A stretch of 12,907 nt of DNA from contig JAAYJJ010000103.1 in the NCBI GenBank assembly GCA_012522985.1, positions 1-12,907 on the forward strand, read 5' to 3'. The stretch is from Aliarcobacter butzleri. Lineage in GTDB: Bacteria > Campylobacterota > Campylobacteria > Campylobacterales > Arcobacteraceae. Of the stretch, positions 1 through 7,217 are shown piece by piece (the first letter of the stretch is position 1; every line of letters begins with the position of its first letter). A model generated the notes under the pieces. It made no database searches. It was not told the DNA's origin and saw nothing but the letters and a program-made list of their open reading frames with translations. The translations under genes were made by a program, and so were the position numbers.

Positions 1-440
1 TCAAAATTACTAAGTTCTATATCAAATGTATTATTACTAGCAATAGTAACCATAGCATGAATATCTACATCATCGACTATTGCATTTCCATTTTTATCTT
101 TGATATCAAATTCGATTTTATTACTTCCTACTTTTAGGTAGTTTTTATGAGTTCCTTTTTTCTCTATTACTCTTTGAGCCAAAAACAACTCTTCAAAATC
201 AATCTCTGTTATATTTTGTTCATTATAGATGATATTTGTACTATAACGTTGATTAAACACAACATTTGCATTTGCCATATCGTTAAACTTATCATCTATC
301 TCTCTTTTTGTTTCAAAAAAACTATTATCAAGTTGTACAGGAACTGTTGATGTTTTTACAACTGTCCATATAACCAATGCTAGTCCTAAGACAAAAAGTG
401 TAAATATATATATTCCAGCCCAGTTAAGTTTTTTAATCAT
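1..440 (-). CDS. FixH/CcoH-like membrane protein (3' end outside the window)
   Basis: The frame opens at an ATG at 440, preceded by a GGTGATAA-type ribosome binding site, and stays open for 146 codons to the window edge, so the C-terminus is missing. Residues 1-7 are basic, residues about 8-27 form one membrane segment, and the rest is predicted to be outside the cytoplasm. The segment from about residue 95 (LKVGSNKIEFDIKDKNGN, then VDDVDIHAMVTIAS) has the beta-rich 'G-x-N-x-hydrophobic ... D-x-x-G-x-x-V' look of FixH domains. FixH/CcoH proteins are needed for assembly or stability of cbb3 oxidases. The gene is the last visible one of the cco operon, 9 bases after the TPM-like gene. The assignment rests on the membrane topology, this beta-rich segment and operon position; a different small periplasmic accessory protein is possible. 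Confidence 0.65.
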   Translation of the reverse strand, partial: MIKKLNWAGIYIFTLFVLGLALVIWTVVKTSTVPVQLDNSFFETKREIDDKFNDMANANVVFNQRYSTNIIYNEQNITEIDFEELFLAQRVIEKKGTHKNYLKVGSNKIEFDIKDKNGNAIVDDVDIHAMVTIASNNTFDIELSNF

Positions 441-449
441 TTTTATCAC

Positions 450-1091
450 CTATTTTCTTTTTTTCCTCATAATAGCATAAGTATAAAGAACTATACCTCC
501 AAAAATCAAAAAGTACATAAAAACTTTCCATAAAGTCCCTGCGACTCTACCACTACTTCCTATACTACTTTCTAGCTCAATTCCTTGCTTACTAGCCAAT
601 CTATCAGCTATCTCTGCATATCCATTTAGTATAGCTGCACTTGTTTTTGAGTATAAAGAGTTTTTATCTTTTGATGCTAATAACGGTATAACAAATCCAT
701 CTAATATATCATCTTTGTTAATCACATCTTTTAAATCATCACTCATCAATAAATTGACATGTGTATGATCTATTGCCATAGTCATCAAAACATAAGGTTT
801 ATTCAAATCTTTTACTATTTGTGCCTCATAAGCTTTAATTCTCTCAAACTTATCTTTTTTTGATATATCTTGTTCTATACCATAGTTCTCTTTTGCATAA
901 ATATATATATTTACACCCAATTTTGACTTTACTTCACTACCAATTTCATACAATTTCCCTGCTGCTCTTGGATCTATAAGATTGCCTTGTTCTATTATAA
1001 ATGGGTTGTCTTGATGTGCATGTAAAAAGCCAAATAAAAGAAAAAAGAAGAGAGTAAAAACCCTCTTCTTTGTAAATATTCTATCTAACAT
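450..1091 (-). CDS. TPM-domain-like membrane-anchored periplasmic protein in the cco operon
   Basis: 213 residues from an ATG one base after the stop of the preceding 30-codon gene. A signal peptide occupies about 1-26 (basic start, a phenylalanine/leucine core, then LHAH). A soluble domain covers about 30-170 and a single membrane segment about 187-207, followed by the basic tail MRKKRK. The soluble part begins with 'G-x-L-x-D-P-x-A-x-x-L' (residues 36-47), then a K-L-G-V-N-I-Y-I-Y strand and a later 'Y-V-L-M-T-M-A-I-D' strand. This is the pattern of TPM (DUF477) domains, which in several bacteria are membrane-anchored and linked to quality control or maturation of membrane complexes. I see no cysteine or heme motif. 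Its place inside the oxidase operon suggests a role in building or protecting the oxidase (inference). The family call is moderate; the membrane layout is clear. Confidence 0.6.
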   Translation of the reverse strand: MLDRIFTKKRVFTLFFFLLFGFLHAHQDNPFIIEQGNLIDPRAAGKLYEIGSEVKSKLGVNIYIYAKENYGIEQDISKKDKFERIKAYEAQIVKDLNKPYVLMTMAIDHTHVNLLMSDDLKDVINKDDILDGFVIPLLASKDKNSLYSKTSAAILNGYAEIADRLASKQGIELESSIGSSGRVAGTLWKVFMYFLIFGGIVLYTYAIMRKKRK

Positions 1092-1092
1092 C

Positions 1093-1185
1093 TTATCCTA
1101 TAAAGATTCTACCAGAATCAAAAAATGCTAAATAAACTGATAGTGCAGCAGATACTAACAGCAAAATTTGTATAATTTTATCCAT
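1093..1185 (-). CDS. 30-residue single-membrane-span peptide in the cco operon
   Basis: A short frame of 30 codons plus TAA, starting at an ATG at 1185. An AAGGAG ribosome binding site (1192-1197 on the minus strand) lies 6 bases upstream and overlaps the stop codon of the DUF4006-like gene. The next gene starts one base after this stop. The peptide begins MDKIIQILLLVSAALSVYLA and ends FFDSGRIFIG: a short charged N-terminus, a hydrophobic span of about 20 residues (4-23), and a short polar tail. The strong ribosome binding site, perfect packing between neighbours and clean membrane span argue that it is real. Its family is not recognised. The small single-span subunit CcoM of the Pseudomonas stutzeri cbb3 oxidase is a precedent for such a peptide in this complex, but no homology to it can be claimed. 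Confidence 0.72.
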   Translation of the reverse strand: MDKIIQILLLVSAALSVYLAFFDSGRIFIG

Positions 1186-1195
1186 AACAAGCTCC

Positions 1196-1441
1196 TTATT
1201 TAGATGGAGAATAGTCTACATGTTTGTATTGCTCACTTGCAGGAGCAATCATTTTAAGACCATTTATATCTTGATTAACTTTATAATAATTTTGAGCCTC
1301 TTCTTGTTGAACTATTATAGCATTTGTTATTAAAAATGCTAAAATAGAAAGAAGTAATACAACTGCTATTAGCATTCCACTCAAACCATGTAGAGCAAAA
1401 TGTGCTCTTTCGTTTTCAGTCAATTGTGTATTTCCAGCCAT
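1196..1441 (-). CDS. DUF4006-family small membrane protein
   Basis: 81 residues from an ATG at 1441, one base after the ccoP stop, so it is translationally close to the oxidase. Residues 1-17 are polar, about 20-45 form one membrane segment (MLIAVVLLLSILAFLIT core), and the remaining 36 residues are polar and probably periplasmic. The H-G-L-S-G-M-L-I-A-V-V-L-L-L-S-I-L motif at 18-34 fits the DUF4006 proteins that in Campylobacterota sit directly after ccoP. Their function is not established; an accessory or assembly role in the cbb3 oxidase is the usual guess from context. There are no cysteines and no heme site. The stop codon overlaps the ribosome binding site of the 30-residue gene that follows. 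Confidence 0.8.
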   Translation of the reverse strand: MAGNTQLTENERAHFALHGLSGMLIAVVLLLSILAFLITNAIIVQQEEAQNYYKVNQDINGLKMIAPASEQYKHVDYSPSK

Positions 1442-1442
1442 A

Positions 1443-2363
1443 TTATTCTCCTATACTTCTTAAATAACTTGCAAGTGCTTTATTTTGAGTTTCGTTAAGT
1501 CTTCCTTGGAAATTTGGCATCTCACCAATATATCCCTTTTTACCATCATGTAATACAGCCATAACTGTAGCATCATCATAACTTCTTAAGTTAGGTCCAA
1601 CTCCCTCAAAACCACTACCATCTTCACCATGGCAACTTGCACAAGTTCCAGCAAATATATCAGCACCTTCACCCTTAAATCCGTTTGCAACATATGCCGC
1701 AACAGTTAAAGCATCTGCATCACTTAACATATCATCTGTATTTGCATTGAATAGTCCATTTTGATCAGGCATACCACCTGCATATGCAGAAACTAAACTA
1801 TTGCTACCATGTTTGATAGTATATAGTACAGAATCTTTTGAAATTCTTTTTGTCAAATCTTGAGCTTTTCCATCAATACCCATAGCATCTATACCATGGC
1901 AAGGAGCACATTGAACTAAAAATATAGACTCTCCCATAGCATTTAGTGTACTTTCATCTGGGTTTTGCCATTTTGCTTCATATTTACTATTATAATCTAA
2001 AACCTCTTCATTGTATTGTCCGATTTGTGAAAATCCAGCTGTTGGATATCCCATCAACCAATACCATATAAGCCATATTAAAGTACCAATATATGCTAGT
2101 CCCCAACCTGTTGGAATTTCATTTTTGTACTCACCTATACCATCCCAATTCTCTTCTACTAGCTCTCCACCTGCTTTATCATGTTTGATTTGTTGAATAT
2201 ATTTCAATGCAACAAATACTGTAATAGTGATAATAGCTAAGGCTCCAAGCATTGTTAGAGTATTTATATAATCCTCTGTTACAAAAGCATCACCTGCTAC
2301 AAAATAGGTTCCTGCCATTAATGCAACGATAAGAATTATACCACCCATCCACATAGATTTCAT
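1443..2363 (-). CDS. ccoP: cbb3-type cytochrome c oxidase diheme subunit CcoP
   Basis: 306 residues. CcoP is the membrane-anchored diheme c-type cytochrome that passes electrons from soluble cytochrome c toward CcoO and CcoN. Two heme-attachment sites are visible, CAPCH at 152-156 and CASCH at 241-245, each followed by a probable axial methionine (GGMPD around 198, GEMPNF around 282). The N-terminal part has three hydrophobic segments (about 6-24, 36-54 and 88-105) joined by a charged loop. The third, with its W-x-x-Y-x-x-x-G-Y-P sequence, is the conserved CcoP anchor. The total length is near that of Helicobacter and Campylobacter CcoP. The start is the ATG at 2363 with an AAGGAG site inside the end of ccoQ. 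The order ccoQ-ccoP-DUF4006 confirms the call. Confidence 0.97.
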   Translation of the reverse strand: MKSMWMGGIILIVALMAGTYFVAGDAFVTEDYINTLTMLGALAIITITVFVALKYIQQIKHDKAGGELVEENWDGIGEYKNEIPTGWGLAYIGTLIWLIWYWLMGYPTAGFSQIGQYNEEVLDYNSKYEAKWQNPDESTLNAMGESIFLVQCAPCHGIDAMGIDGKAQDLTKRISKDSVLYTIKHGSNSLVSAYAGGMPDQNGLFNANTDDMLSDADALTVAAYVANGFKGEGADIFAGTCASCHGEDGSGFEGVGPNLRSYDDATVMAVLHDGKKGYIGEMPNFQGRLNETQNKALASYLRSIGE

Positions 2364-2364
2364 A

Positions 2365-2589
2365 TCAGCTCTCCTTATCTTTTTTTTTGCTGTCTTCTTT
2401 TCTACTCTCTAAAGGCTCTGAATCGATACTATCATCAAGTACAAGTTTTGAATATTTTTCAAAATCCTTTTCACCCTTTCTATCTCTTCTATATATAGAA
2501 AAAGCATAGCTATAAAAAACTATAAATACTATTAAGATTAAGAAAAATTTAGCATAGCCTTGCACCGTTAATAGTGTTTCATAATCCAT
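2365..2589 (-). CDS. ccoQ: cbb3-type cytochrome c oxidase small subunit CcoQ
   Basis: 74 residues between ccoO and ccoP, the normal place of CcoQ. One membrane segment (about 12-30, FFLILIVFIVFYSYAFSIY) is followed by a positively charged stretch (RRDRKGEK, 34-41) that fixes the tail in the cytoplasm, and then a very hydrophilic tail rich in Glu, Asp, Lys and Ser. CcoQ has no redox cofactor and is thought to stabilise the oxidase complex or its interaction with CcoP. The sequence is not strongly conserved, so the call rests on position, size and topology. The tail is somewhat longer and more highly charged than in the shortest CcoQ proteins. Confidence 0.9.
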   Translation of the reverse strand: MDYETLLTVQGYAKFFLILIVFIVFYSYAFSIYRRDRKGEKDFEKYSKLVLDDSIDSEPLESRKEDSKKKDKES

Positions 2590-2598
2590 CTCGTACCT

Positions 2599-3282
2599 TT
2601 ATTTAAGTGAATTCATATATGCAATTAATGCAACAATCTCAGGAATCTCGCCACGCTCAACCGCATCTTTAACTGCTTGGTTTTTCATACCAGATGCTAT
2701 TGCTTTTGCCTCTTCTAATGCTCTTGCTCTAGCCTCTTCCCATGTACCAAGAGGAACATCTATATTTCCATCTCCGTTGATATCAACATCATATGGAGTA
2801 TTAAATACTGCTTTAACAGTTACTGCTTCTGCGTAAGCTGTTTCAACATCAGCGATATTTGTAAAATGGTGTCTATATGCAGGCATAATAGAACCTGGAA
2901 CTACTGAAACTGGATCCCACATATGGTTTTCATGCCAATCTGTAGTTCTATAGTTACCAACTCTTTTCAAGTCTGGTCCAGTTCTTTTTGATCCCCATAA
3001 AAATGGTCTATCATAAGCATACTCACCACTTAGTGAATACATACCATATCTATCTGTTTCTGATTTAAATGGTCTAATCAATTGTGAGTGACAAGCATTA
3101 CAACTATCTTTGATATATACATGTCTTCCAGTTAATTCTAAAATTGAATAAGGTTTTGTACCTACCGTTGGTTTACTCTGTTTTGCAAAGTCAGGAATAG
3201 CCTCAACTATACCAGCAAAAGCAACTGTAACAAACACTACTACTGCAAAGAAAAACGGTCTTTGTTCTAACCAATGAAACAT
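2599..3282 (-). CDS. ccoO: cbb3-type cytochrome c oxidase monoheme subunit CcoO
   Basis: 227 residues. CcoO is the monoheme cytochrome c subunit, anchored by one N-terminal membrane span (about 9-30) with the c domain in the periplasm. The heme site CNACH is at 61-65 in the family context 'Y-I-K-D-S-C-N-A-C-H-S-Q-L-I-R-P', and the probable axial Met is 133 in SIMPAY. 'R-T-G-P-D-L-K-R-V-G' (100-109) and 'H-x-x-H-M-W-D-P' (117-124) are family signatures. An acidic stretch at 165-175 (DVDINGDGNID) resembles a calcium-binding EF-hand-type loop and is an insertion-like feature. The ribosome binding site is GGGAGG directly after the ccoN stop. Confidence 0.97.
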   Translation of the reverse strand: MFHWLEQRPFFFAVVVFVTVAFAGIVEAIPDFAKQSKPTVGTKPYSILELTGRHVYIKDSCNACHSQLIRPFKSETDRYGMYSLSGEYAYDRPFLWGSKRTGPDLKRVGNYRTTDWHENHMWDPVSVVPGSIMPAYRHHFTNIADVETAYAEAVTVKAVFNTPYDVDINGDGNIDVPLGTWEEARARALEEAKAIASGMKNQAVKDAVERGEIPEIVALIAYMNSLK

Positions 3283-3299
3283 TTTACTACCTCCCTTTC

Positions 3300-4775
3300 T
3301 TAAGCTGCAGTTGCCATAGGCGATTTATTTGTAGGCTCTTTATCTAGTACTCTACCAGCAGTTGCTGTTTTGTACATATTGTATGCAAACATAAAGAAAC
3401 CTATTAGATACATTAATCCACCAACAGCTCTAATCGTATAATATGGATGTAAAACTTCAACAGTATCGATAAATGAGTAAACAAGTGAACCATACTCATC
3501 ATATGCTCTCCACATCATACCTTGTGTAATACCTGCAATCCACATTGATGTAAAATAAAGAACAATAGCAGTTGTTTGTAACCAAAATTGTGTCTCTACC
3601 ATAGATTTAGAGTAGATCTCTCTACCAAACATTCTTGGTGCCATATGAAATAGTGCAGCCATAATCATAAATACAACCCATCCTAGAACTCCATCATGAA
3701 CGTGTCCTGGTATCCAGTCTGTAAAGTGTGCAATAGCATTAACAGATTTGATTGATTGAATTGGACCTTCAATAGTACTTAACATATAAAATGTTGAAGC
3801 AAGAACCATAAACTTAATCAATGGATTTGTTTGTAGTTGATTCCACTCACCTTTCATAGTAAGAAGCATATTAATAGCACTACCCCAAGAAGGTAAAATA
3901 AGAACTATAGACATAACTGATCCCATTGTTTGCATCCAGTCTGGAACTGTAGAATAGATCAAGTGGTGTCCACCTGCCCATAGATAAACAAACAATAATC
4001 CCCAGAAAGCTAGGATTGAAAGCTTATATGAATAGATATTTTGCCCTGATTCTTTTGGTAAAAAGTAGTAAATCATAGCAATAATTGGAACAGTAAATAC
4101 AAACGCAACAGCGTTGTGTCCATACCACCATTGTACTAAAGCATCATTTGTACCAGAATACATAGATACAGAGTGAAGAATTGAACCATATCCACCAGAA
4201 ACAAAGTATGTTGGAACTTCCATATTGTTAAATAGATATAACATTGCTACAGCTATAAAACATGCTATATAGTACCATACAGATATATATAAAGCTCTTT
4301 CTCTTCTAATCCCTATAAGTCCAAATACAGAAATACCCCATAATACCCACCAAACAACAACAAGGATATCTATAGGCCACTCTAACTCTGCATACTCTTT
4401 TGATGTAGTAAAACCAGCCAAAAGTGTAACTACTGCTAAAAGAATTGTTATAAAGTAAAGTAAAAAGTGTAATTTACCTACATTTAACAAAAATGGTGAC
4501 TCTTTTAGAGAAACTTTTAAAACTCTTTGTCCCACATAATACCATGTAGCAAAGATACCACTAAGAGTAAAACCAAAAGCAACACCATTTGTGTGTAAAG
4601 GTCTTAATCTTGAAAAAGTACCATACTCCCCTGCTAAATAGTTTAAATCAGGGAAAGCCATTTGGAACGCTAGTATTGTACCTACCGTCATACCAATGAT
4701 ACCAAACAAAATTGTCGCAAACGTAAACGCTTTTGCAACTGAGTAGTCGTACTCAATTTTTGCACCGTTTTGCAT
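3300..4775 (-). CDS. ccoN: cbb3-type cytochrome c oxidase catalytic subunit CcoN
   Basis: 491 residues from the ATG at 4775. CcoN reduces oxygen to water at a heme b3-CuB centre and pumps protons. Visible ligands, numbered from this ATG: His61 (RPLHTN) and His360 for low-spin heme b, His358 in GHVHDG for heme b3, and His220 (WYGHN), His270 and His271 (GGHH) for CuB. The tyrosine expected to cross-link with a CuB histidine is about 250 in YSYKLS. About twelve hydrophobic segments follow the heme-copper oxidase plan. A TTG codon lies just before the ATG, but it would leave only 2 bases after the GGAGGA site, whereas the ATG leaves 5, so the ATG is chosen. It is the first gene of the oxidase operon. 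Confidence 0.97.
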   Translation of the reverse strand: MQNGAKIEYDYSVAKAFTFATILFGIIGMTVGTILAFQMAFPDLNYLAGEYGTFSRLRPLHTNGVAFGFTLSGIFATWYYVGQRVLKVSLKESPFLLNVGKLHFLLYFITILLAVVTLLAGFTTSKEYAELEWPIDILVVVWWVLWGISVFGLIGIRRERALYISVWYYIACFIAVAMLYLFNNMEVPTYFVSGGYGSILHSVSMYSGTNDALVQWWYGHNAVAFVFTVPIIAMIYYFLPKESGQNIYSYKLSILAFWGLLFVYLWAGGHHLIYSTVPDWMQTMGSVMSIVLILPSWGSAINMLLTMKGEWNQLQTNPLIKFMVLASTFYMLSTIEGPIQSIKSVNAIAHFTDWIPGHVHDGVLGWVVFMIMAALFHMAPRMFGREIYSKSMVETQFWLQTTAIVLYFTSMWIAGITQGMMWRAYDEYGSLVYSFIDTVEVLHPYYTIRAVGGLMYLIGFFMFAYNMYKTATAGRVLDKEPTNKSPMATAA

Positions 4776-4780
4776 CAATC

Positions 4781-4786
4781 TCCTCC
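4781..4786 (-). promoter_or_regulatory. ccoN ribosome binding site
   Basis: GGAGGA on the minus strand, the central part of AGGAGGAG. It is a near-perfect anti-16S match, 5 bases before the ATG at 4775. It decides between that ATG and the adjacent in-frame TTG. Confidence 0.85.
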
Positions 4787-4853
4787 TAAATTTTTAAGAT
4801 ACAAGTAGACTTTAGTCAACTTATCAATAAAATATTAACTAAAAACATATAAA

Positions 4854-4873
4854 ATTAAGCTTAATATATATTA
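4854..4873. repeat. Two overlapping palindromes in the ccoN leader
   Basis: ATTAAGCTTAAT (4854-4865) is a perfect 12-base palindrome and overlaps a second one, TAATATATATTA (4862-4873). They lie about 80-100 bases upstream of ccoN, just downstream of the proposed -10 element, so they could be an operator. A+T richness makes the second palindrome weak evidence. Confidence 0.4.
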
Positions 4874-4906
4874 GTTTTTTAGTTATTATTTTAAGGAAAC
4901 TTTAAG

Positions 4907-4912
4907 ATTATA
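4907..4912 (-). promoter_or_regulatory. Possible ccoN operon promoter (-10 element)
   Basis: A perfect TATAAT on the minus strand in the 182-base gap between ccoN and smpB. No good -35 hexamer stands 16-18 bases upstream, which is common for Campylobacterota sigma-70 promoters. The leader would be about 125 bases. The same gap also holds a small palindrome, GACTTTAGTC (4808-4817). There is no convincing terminator hairpin after smpB. Confidence 0.4.
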
Positions 4913-4957
4913 GAGATTTTATTATTTACTTAGCTTATTTGTTATTATTACTTATAA

Positions 4958-5434
4958 TTATCTTGCAAAAAACTCTTTTAGAGCTATTTGGGCATCTCTT
5001 TTTTGATTTTCTTCTTTTAAACTATCTCGTTTATCGTGTAGTTTTTTACCCTTAGCGGTAGCTATTTCAACTTTTACTTTATTGAAATCGTTAAAATATA
5101 GTTTCAAAGGTACTATAGTAATACCCTCTTTACTTACCTTTTGATAGAGTTTTTCTATCTCTTTTTTATGTAAAAGAAGTTTTCTATCACGTGTCTCATC
5201 TGGTCTATATGTAGTATGAGCTGTGGCTAAATGTGAAATATGAGCATTAAGCAAAAACACTTCACCTTTTATAATACGCACAAAACTATCTTTTAGATTT
5301 ACTCTTCCTGCTCTTATAGCTTTTACTTCACTTCCAGCTAACACAATACCTGCTTCATACTTTTCTAGTATAAAATAGTCATGATATGCTTTTTTATTTG
5401 TAAAAGATAACTTTTTATTTTTTTCTTTAGCCAT
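4958..5434 (-). CDS. smpB: SsrA-binding protein SmpB
   Basis: 158 residues, the usual size. SmpB binds tmRNA and takes it to stalled ribosomes in trans-translation. Family signatures are in order: '[29 protein letters not shown]' (residues about 14-42, RNA-binding beta-barrel), '[10 protein letters not shown]' (83-92), '[14 protein letters not shown]' (111-124) and '[10 protein letters not shown]' (127-136), followed by the basic tail that enters the decoding centre. The ATG at 5434 lies inside the last codons of ispE (8-base overlap), so translation is probably coupled. It is the last gene of the helicase-truB-ispE-smpB block. Confidence 0.97.
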   Translation of the reverse strand: MAKEKNKKLSFTNKKAYHDYFILEKYEAGIVLAGSEVKAIRAGRVNLKDSFVRIIKGEVFLLNAHISHLATAHTTYRPDETRDRKLLLHKKEIEKLYQKVSKEGITIVPLKLYFNDFNKVKVEIATAKGKKLHDKRDSLKEENQKRDAQIALKEFFAR

Positions 5435-6212
5435 TTACTATCCTAAAAAATGAACTTCCACTACCACTAAAATATACTTTTTCTTGCCCTTTATTACTAA
5501 AACTTTGATAAATCTCTTCTAGTTTTGCTTGTAATACTAAAGCAGGAAGATAAAGATCATTTGCCTCTTTGATATCAAAACTATCCAAAATCTCTAAGCT
5601 TTTTTTCTCAAAAAGTAGCTTTTGCTCATCGCTAGATAGAGTTTTATAAAAATTTGCTCTAAACTCTTGATAGACTCTAGCTGTATCACATTTGATTTGT
5701 GGAGTAAAAATCTCTATATCTAAAGCTTTTTCTTCAAATTGTTCTACTATTTCACCTATGCCACTTACATTGGCACTTTCATATCCATATACAAAAAACG
5801 CCACATCAGCACCTATAGATGCACCAATATTTGCTAACTCATCTTTACTTAAACCCAAACCTATATAGTTATTGCACATATTAAGCATAGCTGCACAGTT
5901 ACTACTTCCTCCACCTAGTCCTGCAAACTCTGGGATATTTTTGCTCACTTTTATAGAGTAGATTTTGAAAAACTCCTCTACTTTTGGGCTAATCTCTTTT
6001 AGTTTAAGGTATGCTTTATAGATACTATTTTGCTCTACTTCACAACCAAACTCTCCTTTTAAGTTAAACTTCATAGGATCATCTTTTACAAACTCTATCT
6101 CATCAAAAAGGCTCTTTACTATCATAAATCTAGAGGCTATCTCGTGATAAGCACCTCTTAAGCCAGTGATTTTTAAAAAAATGTTTACTTTTGCATATGA
6201 TTTTTGTTTCAT
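5427..6212 (-). CDS. ispE: 4-diphosphocytidyl-2-C-methyl-D-erythritol kinase IspE
   Basis: 261 residues, a GHMP-family kinase. It phosphorylates the 2-hydroxyl of CDP-methylerythritol in the MEP pathway of isoprenoid precursor synthesis. Visible motifs are 'A-K-V-N-I-F-L-K-I' (7-15, catalytic Lys8), the ATP-binding loop G-L-G-G-G-S-S-N (98-105) and 'I-G-A-D-V-A-F-F' (133-140) with the catalytic Asp136. The GSGSSFF near the C-terminus is the third GHMP motif. Its ATG at 6212 overlaps the truB TGA in an ATGA tetranucleotide, so the two are translationally coupled. In Campylobacter, csrA sits between truB and ispE; here there is no room for it. Confidence 0.95.
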   Translation of the reverse strand: MKQKSYAKVNIFLKITGLRGAYHEIASRFMIVKSLFDEIEFVKDDPMKFNLKGEFGCEVEQNSIYKAYLKLKEISPKVEEFFKIYSIKVSKNIPEFAGLGGGSSNCAAMLNMCNNYIGLGLSKDELANIGASIGADVAFFVYGYESANVSGIGEIVEQFEEKALDIEIFTPQIKCDTARVYQEFRANFYKTLSSDEQKLLFEKKSLEILDSFDIKEANDLYLPALVLQAKLEEIYQSFSNKGQEKVYFSGSGSSFFRIVNG

Positions 6213-7030
6213 AACATCACTTTATTTAATATATATCTTATCTCTTCATTTAAAATCTCTATTATACTAAAAAAATCATCAAATACAAGCAAATATACTC
6301 CATTTTCTTTGCATTCAAAGTAACTAATATCTAATTTTTTACCCAAACTTATCCACTCTTTAGAGCCACTATATCTTGCAATTGGTAAATCAATATACTC
6401 TAAAGGGTTTAGGGCTTTTTCTTTATTATAAAAAAACTTACCCTCATTTACTCTTTGCAAATAGCTAAGTGTTCCTTTGACTTCTAGCTTATCACAAATA
6501 AACTGAGCCAAACTTCTTATATAGCTTCCTTCACTTACACTTACTTCAAATGTAATAAAAGGGTGCGTATAAGAGATAAATCTTATATCATATATATTCA
6601 TCACCGATTCTTTTAGCTCAAACTCTATATCATCTCTAGCTAGTTCATAAGCTCTTTTGCCATCTACTCTTTTGGCACTAAACTTTGGTGGAGTATATTT
6701 TATCTCACCTTTAAAACTCTCAATACTCTTTATAATCATCTCTTTTTGAAGCTTTTTTTCATCTTCTATAGATATAATATTTTCTAGATCCAAAGAGCTA
6801 CTTTGCACTCCTAACCAAATAGTTGCCTTATATTTTTTGGGAGTTTTTTGTAAAAATCTAAAAAGCCTTGAATATTGCCCAAATGCTACTATCAAACACC
6901 CATTTGCAAAAGGATCTAATGTACCACTAAATCCTGCTTTTTTAACTTTGTATTTTTTTTTGATTTTATATAGATAGCTATTTGAACTTATATTTATTGG
7001 TTTATTTACAACAAAAAGTCTATTTTGCAA
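6209..7030 (-). CDS. truB: tRNA pseudouridine-55 synthase TruB
   Basis: 273 residues from a TTG at 7030. TruB isomerises U55 in the T-loop of tRNAs. The catalytic aspartate is Asp39 in G-F-S-G-T-L-D-P-F-A-N-G. Other family motifs are 'K-Y-K-A-T-I-W-L-G' (66-74) and 'F-S-A-K-R-V-D-G-K-R-A-Y-E-L-A-R' (117-132). The frame stays open to a GTG at 7078, but those extra 16 codons lie partly in the palindromic repeat, lack a ribosome binding site and precede the normal family start 'N-R-L-F-V-V-N-K-P'. The TTG has AAGGA about 6 bases before it and puts that motif at residue 3. The stop overlaps the ispE start. Confidence 0.93.
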   Translation of the reverse strand: MQNRLFVVNKPINISSNSYLYKIKKKYKVKKAGFSGTLDPFANGCLIVAFGQYSRLFRFLQKTPKKYKATIWLGVQSSSLDLENIISIEDEKKLQKEMIIKSIESFKGEIKYTPPKFSAKRVDGKRAYELARDDIEFELKESVMNIYDIRFISYTHPFITFEVSVSEGSYIRSLAQFICDKLEVKGTLSYLQRVNEGKFFYNKEKALNPLEYIDLPIARYSGSKEWISLGKKLDISYFECKENGVYLLVFDDFFSIIEILNEEIRYILNKVML

Positions 7031-7067
7031 GTTTTTCCTTTTATTAATTATTAGGCGATAGCTTTTA

Positions 7068-7116
7068 GGAAGTGACACTTCAGTGTCACCTTATGTGAGG
7101 TTGAAACCTCACTTCC
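7068..7116. repeat. Twin-hairpin palindromic repeat, copy 1
   Basis: A 49-base element: GGAA, hairpin GTGACACTTCAGTGTCAC (perfect 8-base arms, 2-base loop), CTTAT, hairpin GTGAGGTTGAAACCTCAC (perfect 8-base arms, 2-base loop), TTCC. The outer GGAA/TTCC can pair and close the two hairpins into a cloverleaf. Copy 2 is identical over this core. The layout is that of REP/BIME-type or MITE-type repeats. It lies in the intergenic stretch between the helicase gene and truB and would be transcribed with them. Confidence 0.88.
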
Positions 7117-7167
7117 AATATACTAATATACCAATAACCATTAACTAATCACTAACGATTATTAACT
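7117..7167. repeat. Degenerate 7-8 base tandem tract after repeat copy 1
   Basis: The stretch divides without remainder into AATATACT, AATATACC, AATAACC, ATTAACT, AATCACT, AACGATT and ATTAACT: two octamers and five heptamers around an AATAACT consensus. It fills all but one base of the space between the two hairpin elements, so the two features look like one composite repeat. Confidence 0.65.
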
Positions 7168-7168
7168 T

Positions 7169-7217
7169 GGAAGTGACACTTCAGTGTCACCTTATGTGAG
7201 GTTGAAACCTCACTTCC
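7169..7217. repeat. Twin-hairpin palindromic repeat, copy 2
   Basis: An identical copy of the 49-base core of copy 1, in the same orientation and 101 bases further on. Including the flanking tract, 80 of 81 positions match between 7068-7148 and 7169-7249; the one difference is C at 7139 against T at 7240. Confidence 0.88.

Noticed and set aside
147..350. Plus-strand open frame of 67 codons opposite the FixH-like gene
   Set aside because: It lies antisense to a gene with good start and domain character, has no ribosome binding site, and its composition (Ile, Leu, Cys, Tyr rich) is that of an A+T-rich reverse strand.
2011..2196. Plus-strand open frame opposite ccoP
   Set aside because: Fully inside ccoP on the other strand, with no ribosome binding site; a shadow of a conserved gene.
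4806..4835. FNR/CRP-type site upstream of ccoN (TTGAT...TGACTAA region)
   Set aside because: Only one half-site fits TTGAT-N4-ATCAA; the second half is wrong, and Campylobacterota often use other regulators.
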